Shown: one piece after another, positions 46,505 through 57,563 of the stretch
Layout of the letters: each line of letters begins with the position of its first letter
Position numbering within the stretch: the stretch's first letter is position 1
Origin: Siphonodentalium dalli
Taxonomy: Eukaryota; Mollusca; Scaphopoda; Gadilida; Siphonodentaliidae
Reading direction: 5' to 3'
Length of the DNA: 64,000 nt
Assembly: GCA_032622095.1 (NCBI GenBank)
Contig: CP136064.1
Location: 126,347,605-126,411,604, forward strand
Translations under genes and position numbers: made by a program
The notes under the pieces: generated by a model
What the model saw: the letters and a program-made list of their open reading frames with translations, nothing else
What the model was told of the DNA's origin: nothing
Databases searched by the model: none

Positions 46505-46815
46505 CTTCCTGGGAAGTCGGTAGCCGAGAGGTAGCGTACTGGTCTCTCGTGCTAGCGGACCGGGGATCGCAACCTGGTCAGGGTATTCTGACAAAAATCA
46601 GAACTCGGTCAGATACCAAGTTTGTCACGCTGAAAAGTCTCATTCGAGATCACTGAATAAAGATCCGAATGCAAAATGCCGACTTCCCCCATAACAACAC
46701 TTGTCCAGGTATGTTGTCGTGGGTTCAGTACGCTGTCCGATCGGGCGCGGACATTAATGGCTGACCCGTGTACACGCCTCGGTGTGTGCACGTTAAAGAA
46801 CGCTACTATAGAGTC
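46505..46815 (+). mobile_element. tRNA-derived SINE-like block, copy 1
   Basis: TAGCCGAGAGGTAGCG (46521-46536) resembles a tRNA A box and GGGGATCGCAACC (46562-46574) a degenerate B box at normal tRNA spacing. A non-tRNA body of about 230 bases follows, including GTGTGCACGTTAAAGAACGC near 46784, a type of motif I associate with invertebrate SINEs. The acceptor stem does not pair, so it is not a tRNA gene. Confidence 0.5.
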
Positions 46816-46842
46816 ACCACAGGGTTATAAAGTTACTCGGCC

Positions 46843-49064
46843 GTGGTAGCACCTGGACCTCCACATAATCCTCAGCATATTGAGGGCGATGGAGTATCAA
46901 GTAGACATAGACATAGACATGAGGTTCAAACTGATGATATTTCTGAATACTGGAAAATCTTAAACTCAAATGTAGAACGTACGCCAACACAAGTACCACT
47001 CGAGGAAATGTATGATTATCTCAAGAAAAACTCGTCTGAAAATAATCTACAAGATTGCGCAGACATTGAATTACCCATGATAGATTTGTATAACGATACA
47101 TTAGATAAACCCATAACTGAGCATGAAATAATTAATGCCGTTCGTGGTCTTAAAGGGAATAAAAGTAGTGGAATTGACAAAATAAAATACGAACATATCA
47201 AATCGACTATCGACGATATGTTACCAGTATATGTACTTTTATTCAATATTATACTTGAAAGTGGTATTATGCCAGAACAGTGGTTAACCGGCATCGTAGT
47301 ACCTGTCTATAAAAAGAAAGGCGACTTATTATGTCCAGAAAATTATCGTCCTATAACTATAATGAGTTGTCTTGGCAAGCTCTTCACCAAAATTATTAAC
47401 TCTAGATTAACTGCGTAGGCGGATGAAATATGCTTACTCCAAAGTAATCAAGCTGTATTTAGAAAAGGCTTTTCTACATCTGATAACATTGTTGCACTAC
47501 ATTTTTTTTGTTCAATAATGGATCAATGCGAAATGAAATTCTTTTGTGCCTTCATTGATTTTAAACAGGCATTTGACACTGTATGGCATACTGGCCTATG
47601 GCAAAAAATGTTGACGTCTGGTATCAACGGAAGATGTTTCAGACTTATTAAAAACATGTACAGCAGTGTCAAATCCCTGGTTAGAATCAATGGCGACACA
47701 TCAGATACTTACAGAACGTACTCTGGAGTGCTCCAGGGTGGAAATTTATCATCTTTTTTATTTTCGATCTACCTTAATGATTTAGAGAGTTTCTTTGAAA
47801 CTAATAATGTCCCAGGCCTACACCGATTGCAAACAATAATTACTGATGAACTTAAAACGTATGTAAAACTTTATTTAATGCTTTATGCTGATGATACTGT
47901 AATATTTGCAGAAAGTACAAATGATATGAAAAAATATTTGAGCATTTTTGACGACTATTGTTCATTTTGGAAATTAAATATCAATACGTCGAAAACAAAG
48001 ATTATGGTATTCGGAAAAGGGCGTACCCCACGACGTAAGTTATACATTAATGGAACACATATTGAATAGGTCACTCATTACAAATATCTTGGAATTATTT
48101 TTACTAAATTAAACACGTTTTCCAAAGCAAAAAATGACCTGATTACAAGAGCTACCCGATCTATGTATGGTCTTATCCATAAAATACGCCAATTGTCCTT
48201 GCCATTCGAATGTCAGTTAAACATGTTCAATAAAACTGTCAAACCTATCCTACTATATGGGACAGAAACATGAGGTTATGGATGTCTAGAATCCCTAGAA
48301 AAATTACAATTAATTTTTTTTTAATTTATCCTAAATGTAAAAACAAGTACAACATCGCTAATGGTATATGGCGAGACAGGAATGTTCCCATTATAGCTGG
48401 ATGTAAAATGTCGAATGGTATCATACTGGGCAAAATTAGTTAATTGTAATGATAGCAGAATGAGTAGGATAATGTACTCCCTTCTGTTAAAATGGTATAT
48501 AAATGGTGAATATAAGCATCCATGGCTATCATATATCCATAAAATTCTAATTGAATCGGGGCTACCGTCTCTATGGTGGGACCAGGATAATATTACCATT
48601 GATGTTGTAAATATGAATAATATTGTCCAACAAACACTGAAGGACCAATACGTACTGCAATGGAAATTAATATGGAACAATCAAGTAAATGTACCACATA
48701 CAAAAAATTGAAAACAATATTTGGCCTTGAAGACTATCTGAAAATTTTGAATCGCAAGGATGCAATTATCCTTACTAGATTTCGAATGTCCAATCACAGA
48801 CTTCCCATTGAAACTGGATCATGGAATGATACCAATCGGAAAGATAGAGTATGTACGAGATGTAATACAGGGTTACTTGGAGATGAATATCATTGTATTT
48901 TACAATGCTCTTCGCTTGATTATCTGAGAAAAAAATATATTCCCACATTCTTTCGAAATTATCCTAATTTAGTTAATTTTACTAAATTGTTTAACTCCAA
49001 AAACAAGAATATATTGATTAAACTCTCCACATTTATACAAAAGGCAAGAGTTAATTACGAATAA
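46843..49064 (+). pseudogene. ORF2 RT half of element A, duplication copy 1
   Basis: From about 46870 the frame gives DDISEYWKILNSN, ITEHEIINAVRGLKGNKSSG, NYRPITIMSCLGKLF, a stop TAG at 47416-47418 (TAC in copy 2), then CAFIDFKQAFDTVWHTG, LQGGNLSSFLFSIYLNDLE, YADDTVIFAES and FWKLNINTSKTKIM. A TAG at 48067-48069 is shared with copy 2. Then THYKYLGIIFT, VKPILLYGTET followed by TGA (TGG in copy 2), another shared TAG near 48394, and after a frameshift the finger CTRCNTGLLGDEYHCILQC, ending at 49064. The endonuclease belonging to it lies at 34960-41064. Inactive. Confidence 0.85.
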
Positions 49065-49084
49065 TGCATGATATCTGCACTCAG

Positions 49085-50640
49085 GTGACGTTCACACATA
49101 GCCGGCGAAGGTTGGGCAGAGTGTTTACACATCGCCGGCGAAGATACGCATATATTCATGTGTCTCCTTTACTTCATAATAGTTTTCGTTTTAGTTCTCA
49201 CTGAACTGCAATATGATATTGCTGTACACCTGTAAACATCTAGCCGCTTCCTGTTAGAGATATGGTTGGGCAGTATAGTGAAATGAAACTTTTTAGAAAT
49301 GGAAATGCCGAAATTATTAATATCCAACTCAAACTTTCAGGTATTGCTATTGGTAATTTTATAGATATTTAAAAAACATTGTTAATGGTTTGTTTTGGTT
49401 CACAAACTTCACATACAGCCTGTGAAGTGAGTGTCGCACCAAAAGCATGGCCATTGTCAGTTTTGAGATCTGTTCGTCGCATACATCTACAAATTGGTGT
49501 CTAATCATTCGGATTGGATTTTATATTATATATATAAGTTTCAACATCGCGAATCAAATGTGACACATTTTCCGTTTGCACATTATACAATAAAATATGT
49601 TTTTCATTTTACTCGGGCGTTCACCATGTCCATGTATATAGGGCCGAGGCGATGGGGGTGTCTCATCCCAACTTTAATCAAAATATTCAAAAGCTGGAAA
49701 TTTCATACCTGACACGGCAATAGTTGGACATTTGACATCAGCAATATGATGAAATTGTTCTCGTAGTTTTATTTTCAACAATTTGTTATTGGTGATTTCT
49801 TTAGGCAACATTTGCTTATTTTTTTACCAAATTGTTGGACTGAAATGACCATCAGTTGGAAATGATCCAACCTTATTAGAGGTGCGTCAAGTTTGGAAAA
49901 TGTCCAACAATTGGAAATCTTAAGGCTGGATGCTAGGATTTTGAAATTTTCAGGGTTCAGATTAAAAAAATTCTCACACCTGGCCATAACCACGGTCGGT
50001 CGATAAATTCCAAAGATGAACAGTCCCACACCTCCAAATCAGGCCCTCTAGACCCGTCCCTGTGTCAATATGTCCACGGCGCACTCAGATTTAGATTATT
50101 GAACTAATTGTCCAGAAACTAATCCACAGAAACGTGCCATCCCATTTCTTCCATATATATATATGGACATACATGTACATGAATTAATTCCCTCGCAACA
50201 AATGTACCATGCACATGCAGAGTACGTGTATCATCATCGGTTAGTATTTATAATAATAGCTTATAACCAAGGTGCGTGACCACCGACCTGACAGCTGATT
50301 AGAGACAATCAAACTGGCACACTGACCAATATATACACAGGTGAAAAGCGGGCTGGTCTATCAGCGATTGCACAATAATATTGTTCGAGTTAATTGTTGA
50401 AAGGAAATCACCCATGACGGCATGACCCCAGATAAACATCTAACTTAACCGCAGAGCGAATTAGAATCCATACGACAATCAGGTGCTTGTACTAAAGCAT
50501 TTTTAACCAAAAGTTGAAAACCGTATAGCTGAGTATCCCGATAGCCGTAATTCTTATCCGGCGAAGTATAAACACTCTATTGTTATCGCTGCCGGCTACA
50601 GCGAATGCGATCTTCGCCGGGTAATGTATAAACACCCCCC
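49085..50640. mobile_element. Transposon X (1.56 kb), present only in duplication copy 1
   Basis: Copy 2 reads GCACTCAGTCACGATATC at 57576. Copy 1 has GCACTCAG, then X, then CAGTCACGATATC, so CAG (49082-49084 and 50641-50643) is a 3-bp target duplication. The ends hold repeated, inverted motifs: AGTGTTTACACATCGCCGGC and GAAGAT near 49117, and at the right end, inverted, CATTACCCGGCGAAGATC before a C run. Extra GCCGGCGAAGG / TCCGGCGAAGT copies lie inside each end. No transposase-like ORF was seen; non-autonomous. Confidence 0.85.
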
Positions 50641-50643
50641 CAG

Positions 50644-50884
50644 TCACGATATCTCCAACAGTTTCGAGGAGATAGCGCGATTTAGTGATGCATGTCATCA
50701 AACAACATTGTGATGCCCTATAATATAATATAAATAGTTAATAGCTCCCCCCCCCCCCTCACACTGAAAAACCCTTTTCCACTGTTGCACACCATGTATT
50801 GTATTGTATAATTATGTATTATCTTCTCATAATATCATGTAACATGATCTACTTGAGAAATAAACATTTGAACTTTGAACTTTT
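50644..50884 (+). other. 3' UTR end and tail of element A
   Basis: After X the sequence continues the 3' UTR of A, with a C run near 50747-50758 and ends AGAAATAAACATTTGAACTT, TGAACTT and a T run. The repeated TTTGAAC unit is the retroposition tail. It is followed by GCTTG, the target duplication. Repeated at about 57584-57821 in copy 2. Confidence 0.65.
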
Positions 50885-51001
50885 TGCTTGTGAATAATAC
50901 CGAACGAAACATTGGCTATAGATCTCGACACGTATCTCATCCCAAACTGAACACTTCTCCATAACATGTACACGAACAACACTTTGTATAATATACCTTA
51001 T

Positions 51002-52262
51002 TGTGCATGCATGCGCCAGCTGCACTATTCCAGTAAACCTATTGTTGGTGTGCTATTGTAGTCAGTAACATGGTTTGATGGCTTACTCGTGCCGCGCGAG
51101 GTGTTTGCATGTCATAGGAATTAGCATTGGGAAGAACACACATGAATAATCTACTCGAATGTAAATAACATGAAACTGACGCGGAGAACAACACACAAAT
51201 TGTTTCATAAATAAAATCAATACAAATACAAATTAGAATCTGACGTGAATCCGTCTAATGCTTTGAAATTAGATCACAAATTTAAAATTATGCCTTCGAA
51301 AATTTTAATTCGATGTTTGCCGGTTCGCAGTATGCTGTTTACCAGTTCATTTTTACACGCTAAAACAAAAGGGGTATTTGGTATCCTTTTGGGTGTGTAT
51401 TTGGTATTTGGTACCCACTTGGACTGTAAATATGAGCCATCTCCTGGGGGTGTAAAGCTGTGGGTAGCATCTCTTTCCTCTTAGGGGGTATAAATTTACC
51501 ACCCATGGGGGTATTTAAACACGGTTTGAGGGGTAAATCAACCTTTAGTCAAGTTCATCAACCACCTAAGGGTTATATATAACATTCCAGAGGAGTAGCC
51601 ATTCCAGGGGTGGCTCGGCTGCAGTCCTATTGAGGAACGGAAGGCTACTTTGAGGGGTAACTCAACCCATTGGGTAATTAAGTTCAAACACATGAGGAGT
51701 ATATATATAACTGCCCGTATGGTAACACGTAATCTACCAGAGGTGGTTCGCCTGTAATCCTAGTTGGGTATACACCACAATTGCTTCTCCAATTGTGTCC
51801 ACAAGGCAGAACCATTGAGTTATTCTGTAATACAATTTGGTTCTTCGCAGGGCCAATTGGTTACAATTATTTCTCTGCCAGGTTTCAAGTTGCATAGAAT
51901 AAACCAAAATGTTATTCTCATCTTGATACATACATGTAGTAACACATCACCACTATTCTGATCAGATGTAGGACAACTGACAATTGTATGTAATAAAGCG
52001 TTAAAGGGGCATAACGCATACGCATTTGGCACATGTTATAATTGTAAATGTCTCAGTGACATGCTTATCACGAAGAAGAACGAGCAGCAGACAGTGAGAT
52101 TGTACAAAGGTTTACATGTTTGAACAATTGGCTTTAAACTGTTACAGCCAATGGCAACTGTGACTAAAATAGCTACGTCAAAATATGTGTTCCAATGCTT
52201 TGATCATTTTAGTTGGACTCTCTTGTGGTATTCGTAGTTCGTGCGTTGAGAAATATTTAACA
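51002..52262. other. Flanking DNA right of F, no gene recognised
   Basis: First DNA outside F on the right (repeated at 57940-59198). Short frames have no motif. It contains GGTATTTGGTA direct repeats near 51370-51412 and the tandem pair described at 51510. Confidence 0.45.
51510..51770. repeat. Imperfect tandem pair of about 130 bases
   Basis: GGGGTAAATCAACC ... AAGTTCA...CCATTCCAGGGGTGGCTCGG...CAGTCCTA (from about 51530) is repeated as GGGGTAACTCAACCC ... AAGTTCA...AATCTACCAGAGGTGGTTCG...TAATCCTAG (from about 51656). Also present in copy 2 near 58465-58700. Confidence 0.6.
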
Positions 52263-54515
52263 CTAGCTGATATGCCCGACTGCGTCCGGGCTACATACAG
52301 CGTCTGGACAAACTATTGTTCGATGGGTCCAGACGCGTGGATATATGAGAGTATATGAGCGAGGTCAAGGTCAATGTCAATGCCACGGTCGCACGTGAAA
52401 TCGGACCTTCCCATATTGTTCCCAGGATCAAAGTAGACCAAAATACCAAATTTGAGTCGGATCGCCCGAGGTCCAGAAACATTCCTATATGTGCGTATAT
52501 GGTCAAAGTCAATATCAAGGACAGGATCGCACGTTACATTGGACCCGCCCATATTGTTCCCGGTATCAAAGTAGGCATACATACAAAATTTTAGTCGTAT
52601 CGGTCGAGCAGTGTTCGTGTCTATAACACACATACATACACACACACACATACAGAAGTTACATAATATATAATAGACTAGCAGGTTAGCCCGCCACTGG
52701 CGGCAATCGTCAGAAACATTACTTTAATTTTATGTTTCTCAATGAGTTAATTCTGCCTTTTTAATTATTTTTTTAATTTAATTTTTTTAATTTAATTTTT
52801 TGTTTTTATTTAAATTTTTAATGTTTTTAATTTAATGTTTTTAATTAATTTGTTTAATTAATTTTTTAATTTAATTTTTTTTTTCAATCAGTTAATTCTG
52901 TCTTTTTAATCAAGAAAAATTATGGTACCCGTCCTGGGCGGAAAAACTTACCCGATGAAAATCTCCCCCGTTCCTAGGAACCCCTAAGTACGAAGACATA
53001 CATAATAATCACACAACACGCTCATGTCTGGATACAGACACGCTCATGTCTGGACCCAGACATAATCACACTAAACGCTCTTTATCAACGACACTGCGGA
53101 TACGAATGCTTTTTAACTATCAACGCGATTAACCACACAGTGCCAAGGGCGGTGACTGGAAGTGGAGAAGGGGTGCTCGGACGCGCCCCGTGTGCTTTTA
53201 CCCTTAGATAGGAAATTTGGTCTCAATCGGTCCAGCCGTTTTCGATTATATAAAGTATATACACATATACACATATAGCTATATATATAGGAAAGTCCCA
53301 AAATATATAGTAGACTAGCAGGTTAGCCCGACATTGGCGGGATTGGTCCATGGCTTTGTTACAGGACGTCAGGGTTATTTAGGAATATCTTTGCCAGAAA
53401 CATGACTATATGAGTGTATATGAGCGTATAAGAGCAAGGACACGGGCGCTTGGGAAATTGGACCCGATTTGACCTTGAATTGACAAATTGAAGGTCAAGG
53501 CCAGATCGGGATGACGATTTGACCCGTCCAATACACTACCCGGACAAAAGTAATCCTAGGTATCAAATTTCGTCCGTAGAAATCCGCAAGTTTTTCCCGA
53601 TTTTATTTTCACTCAACTAGATATTTTTTTAGCGACGCCTCATATACACACGCTTATTAATTATCACGCTTTTATAGCATCCAGTTAACCAATTTCAATG
53701 AAAATAAACCAAACGTGTAGCCAAGAATCAGCTAAAATCTGTTACACAGCTTTAACCAAAATTTCGGCCATTCTGGAAGCCATCTGAGATAAACGGATTT
53801 GATCCACTTTCACCCGAGTCCAGGTTGCAGACCTAAACAATGGGTTAGCTTCACTTTATACTTGGGTCAGATTCCAGATAATATTTACTGAACTTTTACC
53901 CGCCACCTAACTCTACATGACTTAGCACTAAGTGAGGTGTGGAAAATAATAGCATAAAAATATAAATCTATCCAAAATAGATTAAGAATATCAGCTGTAA
54001 CAAAAATGTATATATCAGAAATTGTAAATGCTATATTTTGGGACGGAGCCGGCAAATGCCGTATTTCACTGAAGTATATAAACGATTCTTAATAGCCTGT
54101 ACATTAACAATATCTGCGAGTATTTTACGATATACGTTCAATAACGTTGTCATGTTTACGTTGTGTGAATTTAGAGTTGTCCTTCCTGCGTCGGGTCACA
54201 TCACGCCGTGCCAAGGACACTTGCACTGGAAGTGGAGAAGGGGTGTTCGGAGCTTCTCAAAATCGGTGCGGCGACGCGTCCGGTGTGATTTTATCCTTAG
54301 ATAGGAAGTTTGGTCTCATCGGTCCAGCCGTTTTCGATTTTATAAAGTATATACACACACATATATATACACATATAGATACGGAGTTCTCAAAATATAT
54401 AGTAGACTTCGTCTGGGCTCTTTAGGGATTTCTGTATGATCGCCTCCGTCTGGGCAGAATATACAGCGTCTGGACAAGCTATTGTTCGATCGGATCAGGA
54501 ACATGCTTATATGCA
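52263..54515. mobile_element. Chain of head-to-tail TAGCAGG-type elements (four units, last cut)
   Basis: Units begin near 52263 (TAGCTGATATGCCCGACTGC), 52678 (CTAGCAGGTTAGCCCGCCAC), 53313 (CTAGCAGGTTAGCCCGACAT) and about 54405 (ACTTCGTCTGGGCTC). They end with GTCCAGCCGTTTTCGATT followed by TATAAAGTATATACAC-type microsatellites and AAAATATATAGTAGA. Each new unit starts directly after the AT-rich end of the previous one. One unit has a TTTAATT-rich tract (52745-52890). The last is cut by the duplication junction. Class uncertain: the behaviour resembles non-autonomous Helitron-like elements or microsatellite-targeting retroposons. Confidence 0.6.
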
Positions 54516-55002
54516 ACCCGAAGCAAGTGTTGACAAATTCACAAAAAGTATCGCTCACAAATTCAGGTCAGCGTAGTGGCTCCGTAGTATTGTGTCACAA
54601 TTGGTAATCGAGCCCTGAGTGGTATTGAATTGCTTTTCTAGCACAGTACTTTGACCCAGATCAACTCATGCATACACCAAGCCAACGAAATGTGTAAACA
54701 ATTGCATGTGGTCCCCAACGTCATAGTTTCTGGAAGCTTCGGTATGTCACGTGAACACCCATCAGCTCATGAATATTTATTAGTTCCATTGAAATATGAG
54801 AATTGTTTTCAAAAAACATCAAAATGTCCGAGAATTTAAAGGTTCGATCTTACCGCTGTCCGAATATCCGAATGCTATCCTATATAGTGCACATCCTTAT
54901 TATAACTGAATTACATAATTCCGTCTATTTCCTTTAGAAATGAGTAGCTTTACAGCGAGAACTCAATGCGTGTCTTCTCGATCCGCCATACTTGTTACAT
55001 GA

Positions 55003-55314
55003 CTTCCTGGGAAGTCGGTAGCCGAGAGGTAGCGTACTGGTCTCTCGTGCTAGCGGACCGGGGATCGCAACCTGGTCAGGGTATTCTGACAAAAATCAGA
55101 ACTCGGTCAGATACCAAGTTTGTCACGCTGAAAAGTCTCATTCGAGATCACTGAATAAAGATCCGAATGCAAAATGCCGACTTCCCCCCATAACAACACT
55201 TGTCCAGGTATGTTGTCGTGGGTTCAGTACGCTGTCCGATCGGGCGCGGACATTAATGGCTGACCCGTGTACACGCCTCGGTGTGTGCACGTTAAAGAAC
55301 GCTACTATAGAGTC
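55003..55314 (+). mobile_element. tRNA-derived SINE-like block, copy 2
   Basis: The same block as at 46505, carried along by the tandem duplication, with one extra C in the C run near 55186. A and B boxes are unchanged. Confidence 0.5.
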
Positions 55315-55341
55315 ACCACAGGGTTATAAAGTTACTCGGCC

Positions 55342-57563
55342 GTGGTAGCACCTGGACCTCCACATAATCCTCAGCATATTGAGGGCGATGGAGTATCAAG
55401 TAGACATAGACATAGACATGAGGTTCAAACTGATGATATTTCTGAATACTGGAAAATCTTAAACTCAAATGTAGAACGTACGCCAACACAAGTACCAATC
55501 GAGGAAATGTATGATTATCTCACGAAAAACTCGTCTGAAAATAATCTACAAGATTGCGCAGACATTGAATTACCCATGATAGATTTGTATAACGATACAT
55601 TAGATAAACCCATAACTGAGCATGAAATAATTAATGCCGTTCGTGGTCTTAAAGGGAATAAAAGTAGTGGAATTGACAAAATAAAATACGAACATATCAA
55701 ATCGACTATCGACGATATGTTACCAGTATATGTACTTTTATTCAATATTATACTTGAAAGTGGTATTATGCCAGAACAGTGGTTAACCGGCATCGTAGTA
55801 CCTGTCTATAAAAAGAAAGGCGACTTATTATGTCCAGAAAATTATCGTCCTATAACTATAATGAGTTGTCTTGGCAAGCTCTTCACCAAAATTATTAACT
55901 CTAGATTAACTGCGTACGCGGATGAAATATGCTTACTCCAAAGTAATCAAGCTGTATTTAGAAAAGGCTTTTCTACATCTGATAACATTGTTGCACTACA
56001 TTTTTTTTGTTCAATAATGGATCAATGCGAAATGAAATTCTTTTGTGCCTTCATTGATTTTAAACAGGCATTTGACACTGTATGGCATACTGGCCTATGG
56101 CAAAAAATGTTGACGTCTGGTATCAACGGAAGATGTTTCAGACTTATTAAAAACATGTACAGCAGTGTCAAATCCCTGGTTAGAATCAATGGCGACACAT
56201 CAGATACTTACAGAACGTACTCTGGAGTGCTCCAGGGTGGAAATTTATCATCTTTTTTATTTTCGATCTACCTTAATGATTTAGAGAGTTTCTTTGAAAC
56301 TAATAATGTCCCAGGCCTACACCGATTGCAAACAATAATTACTGATGAACTTAAAACGTATGTAAAACTTTATTTAATGCTTTATGCTGATGATACTGTA
56401 ATATTTGCAGAAAGTACAAATGATATGAAAAAATATTTGAGCATTTTTGACGACTATTGTTCATTTTGGAAATTAAATATCAATACGTCGAAAACAAAGA
56501 TTATGGTATTCGGAAAAGGGCGTACCCCACGACGTAAGTTATACATTAATGGAACACATATTGAATAGGTCACTCATTACAAATATCTTGGAATTATTTT
56601 TACTAAATTAAACACGTTTTCCAAAGCAAAAAATGACCTGATTACAAGAGCTACCCGATCTATGTATGGTCTTATCCATAAAATACGCCAATTGTCCTTG
56701 CCATTCGAATGTCAGTTAAACATGTTCAATAAAACTGTCAAACCTATCCTACTATATGGGACAGAAACATGGGGTTATGGATGTCTAGAATCCCTAGAAA
56801 AATTACAATTAATTTTTTTTAAATTTATCCTAAATGTAAAAACAAGTACAACATCGCTAATGGTATATGGCGAGACAGGAATGTTCCCATTATAGCTGGA
56901 TGTAAAATGTCGAATGGTATCATACTGGGCAAAATTAGTTAATTGTAATGATAGCAGAATGAGTAGGATAATGTACTCCCTTCTGTTAAAATGGTATATA
57001 AATGGTGAATATAAGCATCCATGGCTATCATATATCCATAAAATTCTAATTGAATCGGGGCTACCGTCTCTATGGTGGGACCAGGATAATATTACCATTG
57101 ATGTTGTAAATATGAATAATATTGTCCAACAAACACTGAAGGACCAATACGTACTGCAATGGAAATTAATATGGAACAATCAAGTAAATGTACCACATAC
57201 AAAAAATTGAAAACAATATTTGGCCTTGAAGACTATCTGAAAATTTTGAATCGCAAGGATGCAATTATCCTTACTAGATTTCGAATGTCCAATCACAGAC
57301 TTCCCATTGAAACTGGATCATGGAATGATACCAATCGGAAAGATAGAGTATGTACGAGATGTAATACAGGGTTACTTGGAGATGAATATCATTGTATTTT
57401 ACAATGCTCTTTGCTTGATTATCTGAGAAAAAAATATATTCCCACATTCTTTCGAAATTATCCTAATTTAGTTAATTTTACTAAATTGTTTAACTCCAAA
57501 AACAAGAATATATTGATTAAACTCTCCACATTTATACAAAAGGCAAGAGTTAATTACGAATAA
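55342..57563 (+). pseudogene. ORF2 RT half of element A, duplication copy 2
   Basis: Same as copy 1 but open from 55342 to the TAG at 56566-56568 (408 codons), covering the whole catalytic RT core with YADDTVIFAES at about residue 350. It shares the TAG, the later TAG near 56893 and the frameshift before the zinc-finger frame (57159-57563), so A was already broken before the duplication. It lacks the two extra stops of copy 1. It has no 5' half because the duplication started at 46016 inside B. Confidence 0.88.

Larger units (their letters stand above)
41066..46840 (-). mobile_element. Element B: antisense relative of A inserted before the RT of A
   Basis: Minus-strand order is 5' region, ORF1 (46028-44931), ORF2 endonuclease, RT and zinc-finger tail (44874-41388), then a 3' UTR reaching about 41066, where the plus-strand linker of A stops. 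B and A are related: both RTs have YADDTV(I/L)FA, a DYC..WKL segment and KTK(L/I)M in the same spacing. Because A's endonuclease and linker lie on one side of B and A's RT on the other, B is probably nested in A. I could not find a clear target duplication, and the 5' boundary (46.03-46.87 kb) is uncertain because a tRNA-like SINE lies there. Confidence 0.7.
31984..50884 (+). mobile_element. Element A: non-LTR retrotransposon with L1-type ORF1, split by four insertions
   Basis: A is inserted in the right arm of F between GCTTG (31979-31983) and GCTTG (50885-50889). The uninterrupted sequence CTCTATCGCTTGTGAATAAT is given by the left arm (reverse complement near 29237-29256). A reads 5' UTR, ORF1 (from 32367), ORF2 endonuclease (34960-35305 and 40092-40610), linker, RT (46870-48690), zinc-finger tail (to 49064) and a 3' UTR ending AATAAACATTTGAACTTTGA and a T run. 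The insertions are a CR1-like LINE, foldback Q, antisense element B and transposon X. Without them A would be about 6 kb. It is dead: stops and frameshifts occur in both ORFs. Confidence 0.72.
4703..51001. mobile_element. Foldback element F (about 3 kb originally), split by two very large insertions
   Basis: F is seen in four blocks. 4703-4762 followed by 29203-30285 is the left arm; 30286-30939 is the spacer; 30940-31983 followed by 50885-51001 is the right arm. The outer 117 bases of the right arm (50885-51001) are the reverse complement of 4703-4762 joined to 29203-29250, and the inner arms (29246-30285 and 30940-31983) are inverted copies with scattered mismatches. The ends read TATACAAAGTGTTG on both sides, next to TA-rich bases, so a TA or TATA target duplication is possible. 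I saw no convincing ORF in the spacer, so F is probably non-autonomous. The first 1.1 kb of each arm includes a GC-rich block (about 29815-29875 and 31325-31420). Confidence 0.75.
46016..54515. repeat. Tandem duplication, copy 1 (8.5 kb)
   Basis: Begins GCAACCCGAAGCAAGTATTG and ends GGAACATGCTTATAT. It contains the start of B ORF1, a SINE-like block, the RT half of A, transposon X, the outer right end of F, flanking DNA and part of the chain of TAGCAGG elements. Compared with copy 2 it has X inserted and a few base changes. Two of these add stops to the RT (47416-47418 and about 48273). Confidence 0.93.

Noticed and set aside
46521-46580. Possible tRNA gene
   Set aside because: A- and B-box-like words are present, but the acceptor and anticodon stems do not pair and an unrelated body follows; treated as a SINE.
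4703-51001. One 46 kb giant transposon with 117-bp inverted ends
   Set aside because: The inner palindrome and two exact empty sites are better explained by a 3 kb foldback with two later insertions; the GCTTG duplication and LINE tail identify the second as retroposition.
46843-57563. Two independent insertions of the same LINE
   Set aside because: Identical 5' truncation, the same flanks on both sides and shared stops show that one insertion was duplicated with its surroundings.
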